Shown here piece by piece: positions 62,511 to 64,000 of a stretch of 64,000 nt of DNA. Position numbers and translations under genes: made by a program. Source of the stretch: Prunella strophiata (lineage: Eukaryota > Chordata > Aves > Passeriformes > Prunellidae); assembly GCA_036583965.1 (NCBI GenBank), contig JAZBQD010000014.1, forward strand, positions 37,868,990 through 37,932,989, read 5' to 3'. How positions within the stretch are numbered: the stretch's first letter is position 1; every line of letters begins with the position of its first letter. The notes beneath the pieces were generated by a model, which was not told the DNA's origin, ran no database searches, and was given only the letters and a program-made list of their open reading frames with translations.

Positions 62511-64000
62511 GTCTTACTGGTTCCTCAGGTTTAAAATAAATTAATAAATAAATGAAGCTGCAATAGCAGGCGCAGCTCTGGGAAGAATTGTGTCTGTTTG
62601 CTGTGACCGCTGTAGCAGTGGGTGTGAGGCTGTCACTGTAGGTGACTCCTCACCTGCCGGAGCCGGGCTGTGTCGGTAAGGCTGCGCTGCGTGCGGCTGA
62701 ACGCAAAGGCTGGAGCTGAGCGCAGTTAAAAACAAAGGTACAGCACAGCTGATGCGGGAAACACGAGCCAGAGGAGATGCCACACCTGTGCGGGTTTGTG
62801 GAAACGCTTAACACTCCTGTTAGCCAGTGCAAAAAAAAACCACTCGTTTGTTCCTGCTCTCGCTACCTCCGTGTCACCGTGTCTGTTCCCTCTTTACAAA
62901 CCAATACGTTTGACAGGTCTTGGACGAGAAGACAGTGTGATCTACAATTAATCTTGAATGTGTAGGTTGTGTCCCAACATACACAGAAACACACTGCTCA
63001 CAGAGCAGCCAGCAGCCTGCATAAAATTCAGCTTTGTCTCTTCTCGTTACCCACCTCCTTTGGCCGTAATCGAACTCCTGAACTCTTCACCAAACGATGC
63101 CTTTCACCAAGTTGCTTCATAGAGCAGGTCTTCTATGTCTCTGACTTTCTCAGGGATTGTGCAACTCCTCTTTTGACTCCGTTTAAGTCAGCTCAGTGAT
63201 AAGGAGAATAGAAAATCTTGCTCTCACAGTTGCTCACTTTCTTCCCTTCCCTGGATAGTTACTGCTTTGTAGCAGAAATGTTGAAAGTAGATGGATCACA
63301 GTACTCCACTATCCTAAGATTCATTTAATCTGTAGGTCGTGTGAGAGCTGAAAAAGCTGAAGTACATGCAGAAATTTTCTTCAGGTGGACATGCTAGAAA
63401 GGTGATAATACCTAGAAGGAAAAGGCTGGAGAGAGCACAACTGTGGTTTAGCATTTGTGCCACTGCAGCTGTTGGCTCCTGTGCATGTGAGTCAGGACCC
63501 AGAGGACTAGATGGATAAAGCAGAGCAAATGGGATTTTCCTATATCTGAGTCATGTAATAGGTGAAGTCATGTAGCAAACACTGTCATCTAACATACAGT
63601 ATGAGCTCATGTGCCATAAACATAATACACCATACCATACTATACCATATAATATATGGGCTACAAAGCAATAGGCTGTTCTTAAACATCTGCAGGATTC
63701 CTTGTGACCTTCAGATCACAGGACTTGCCTTAAGATTTGTTCAGATGCAGTTGTTGATCCCGATGTCTGAGTGCACATTCAACTAAGTATTGTGCCTTGC
63801 CATTTTTTTCCCTAGTCTTTTCAGCAGTGTCTGGATGAGCAAGGAACAAAGTTTTTTCTTCTGGGTCATTTATTTATTTTCTCCTCCCTCTAGTACTCAC
63901 CACGCCTTCACCAGTTCGTTTAAATGGCTGCACTTAAATTATGTCAGGATTTGTTTTAAATTAGGATAGCACAGTGTCTCTTTGACAGTCAAGTCCAGCA
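62511..64000. other. Flank upstream of FRS2
   Basis: 1.5 kb with moderate GC falling to AT-rich. It contains a short TAAA-type stretch near 62532-62550 and a CATAC/CATAT simple repeat at about 63616-63655. No coding exon or interspersed repeat recognised. Known vertebrate gene order would put YEATS4 further to the right, outside the window. Confidence 0.6.

Noticed and set aside
61652..62534. Open frames of 153-239 codons on both strands in the FRS2 CpG island
   Set aside because: Proline/arginine/alanine-rich translations in several overlapping frames, as expected of GC-rich non-coding DNA. No family resemblance.

Overview
The window is a piece of vertebrate nuclear DNA, almost certainly from a bird. 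It is AT-rich and mostly non-coding, with two CpG islands, GT-AG introns and three CR1 LINE fragments whose 3' ends carry the ATTCTGTGAT-type tail typical of sauropsids. Low repeat load and short CCT2 introns favour a bird over a turtle or crocodile. The species cannot be told from the sequence.

Two genes lie head-to-tail on the minus strand. CCT2, the beta subunit of the cytosolic chaperonin TRiC/CCT, runs from its CpG-island promoter (about 9.57-9.76 kb) leftwards off the window. Fifteen exons give 511 contiguous codons that match the vertebrate protein; only about 24 C-terminal codons lie outside. FRS2, the membrane-anchored docking protein of FGF and neurotrophin receptors, fills most of the rest. 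Its five coding exons (27634 to 18090) give exactly 508 codons, with the myristoylation start, the PTB domain, all six signalling tyrosines and all eight Thr-Pro ERK sites. A long 3' UTR ends at a poly(A) signal at 11370-11375, about 1.7 kb upstream of CCT2. The FRS2 promoter is probably the CpG island at 61.4-62.5 kb, leaving a 5' non-coding part of about 34 kb.

Within that part I found two unreported-looking 5' UTR exons by their splice sites (45035-45075 and 30010-30115). Spliced together and onto the first coding exon they form one uninterrupted 46-codon upstream ORF. It crosses both junctions in frame and stops 7 nt before the FRS2 start codon. This is the most interesting signal in the window. 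A second is a coding-like 59-codon open frame in the FRS2 3' UTR (12481-12660) with GC-rich third positions, in an unusually GC-rich block.

Layout: 1-9.57 kb CCT2 exons and introns; 9.36-9.76 kb CpG island; 9.75-9.98 kb CR1; 10-11.35 kb intergenic; 11.35-18.09 kb FRS2 3' UTR with a CR1 copy; 18.09-27.66 kb FRS2 coding exons; 27.66-62.14 kb FRS2 5' introns with the two candidate UTR exons; 61.4-62.5 kb CpG island with a 9-bp minisatellite; 62.5-64 kb upstream flank with no gene recognised. The two proteins are not known to share a pathway; their adjacency is the conserved vertebrate gene order FRS2-CCT2 (established knowledge).
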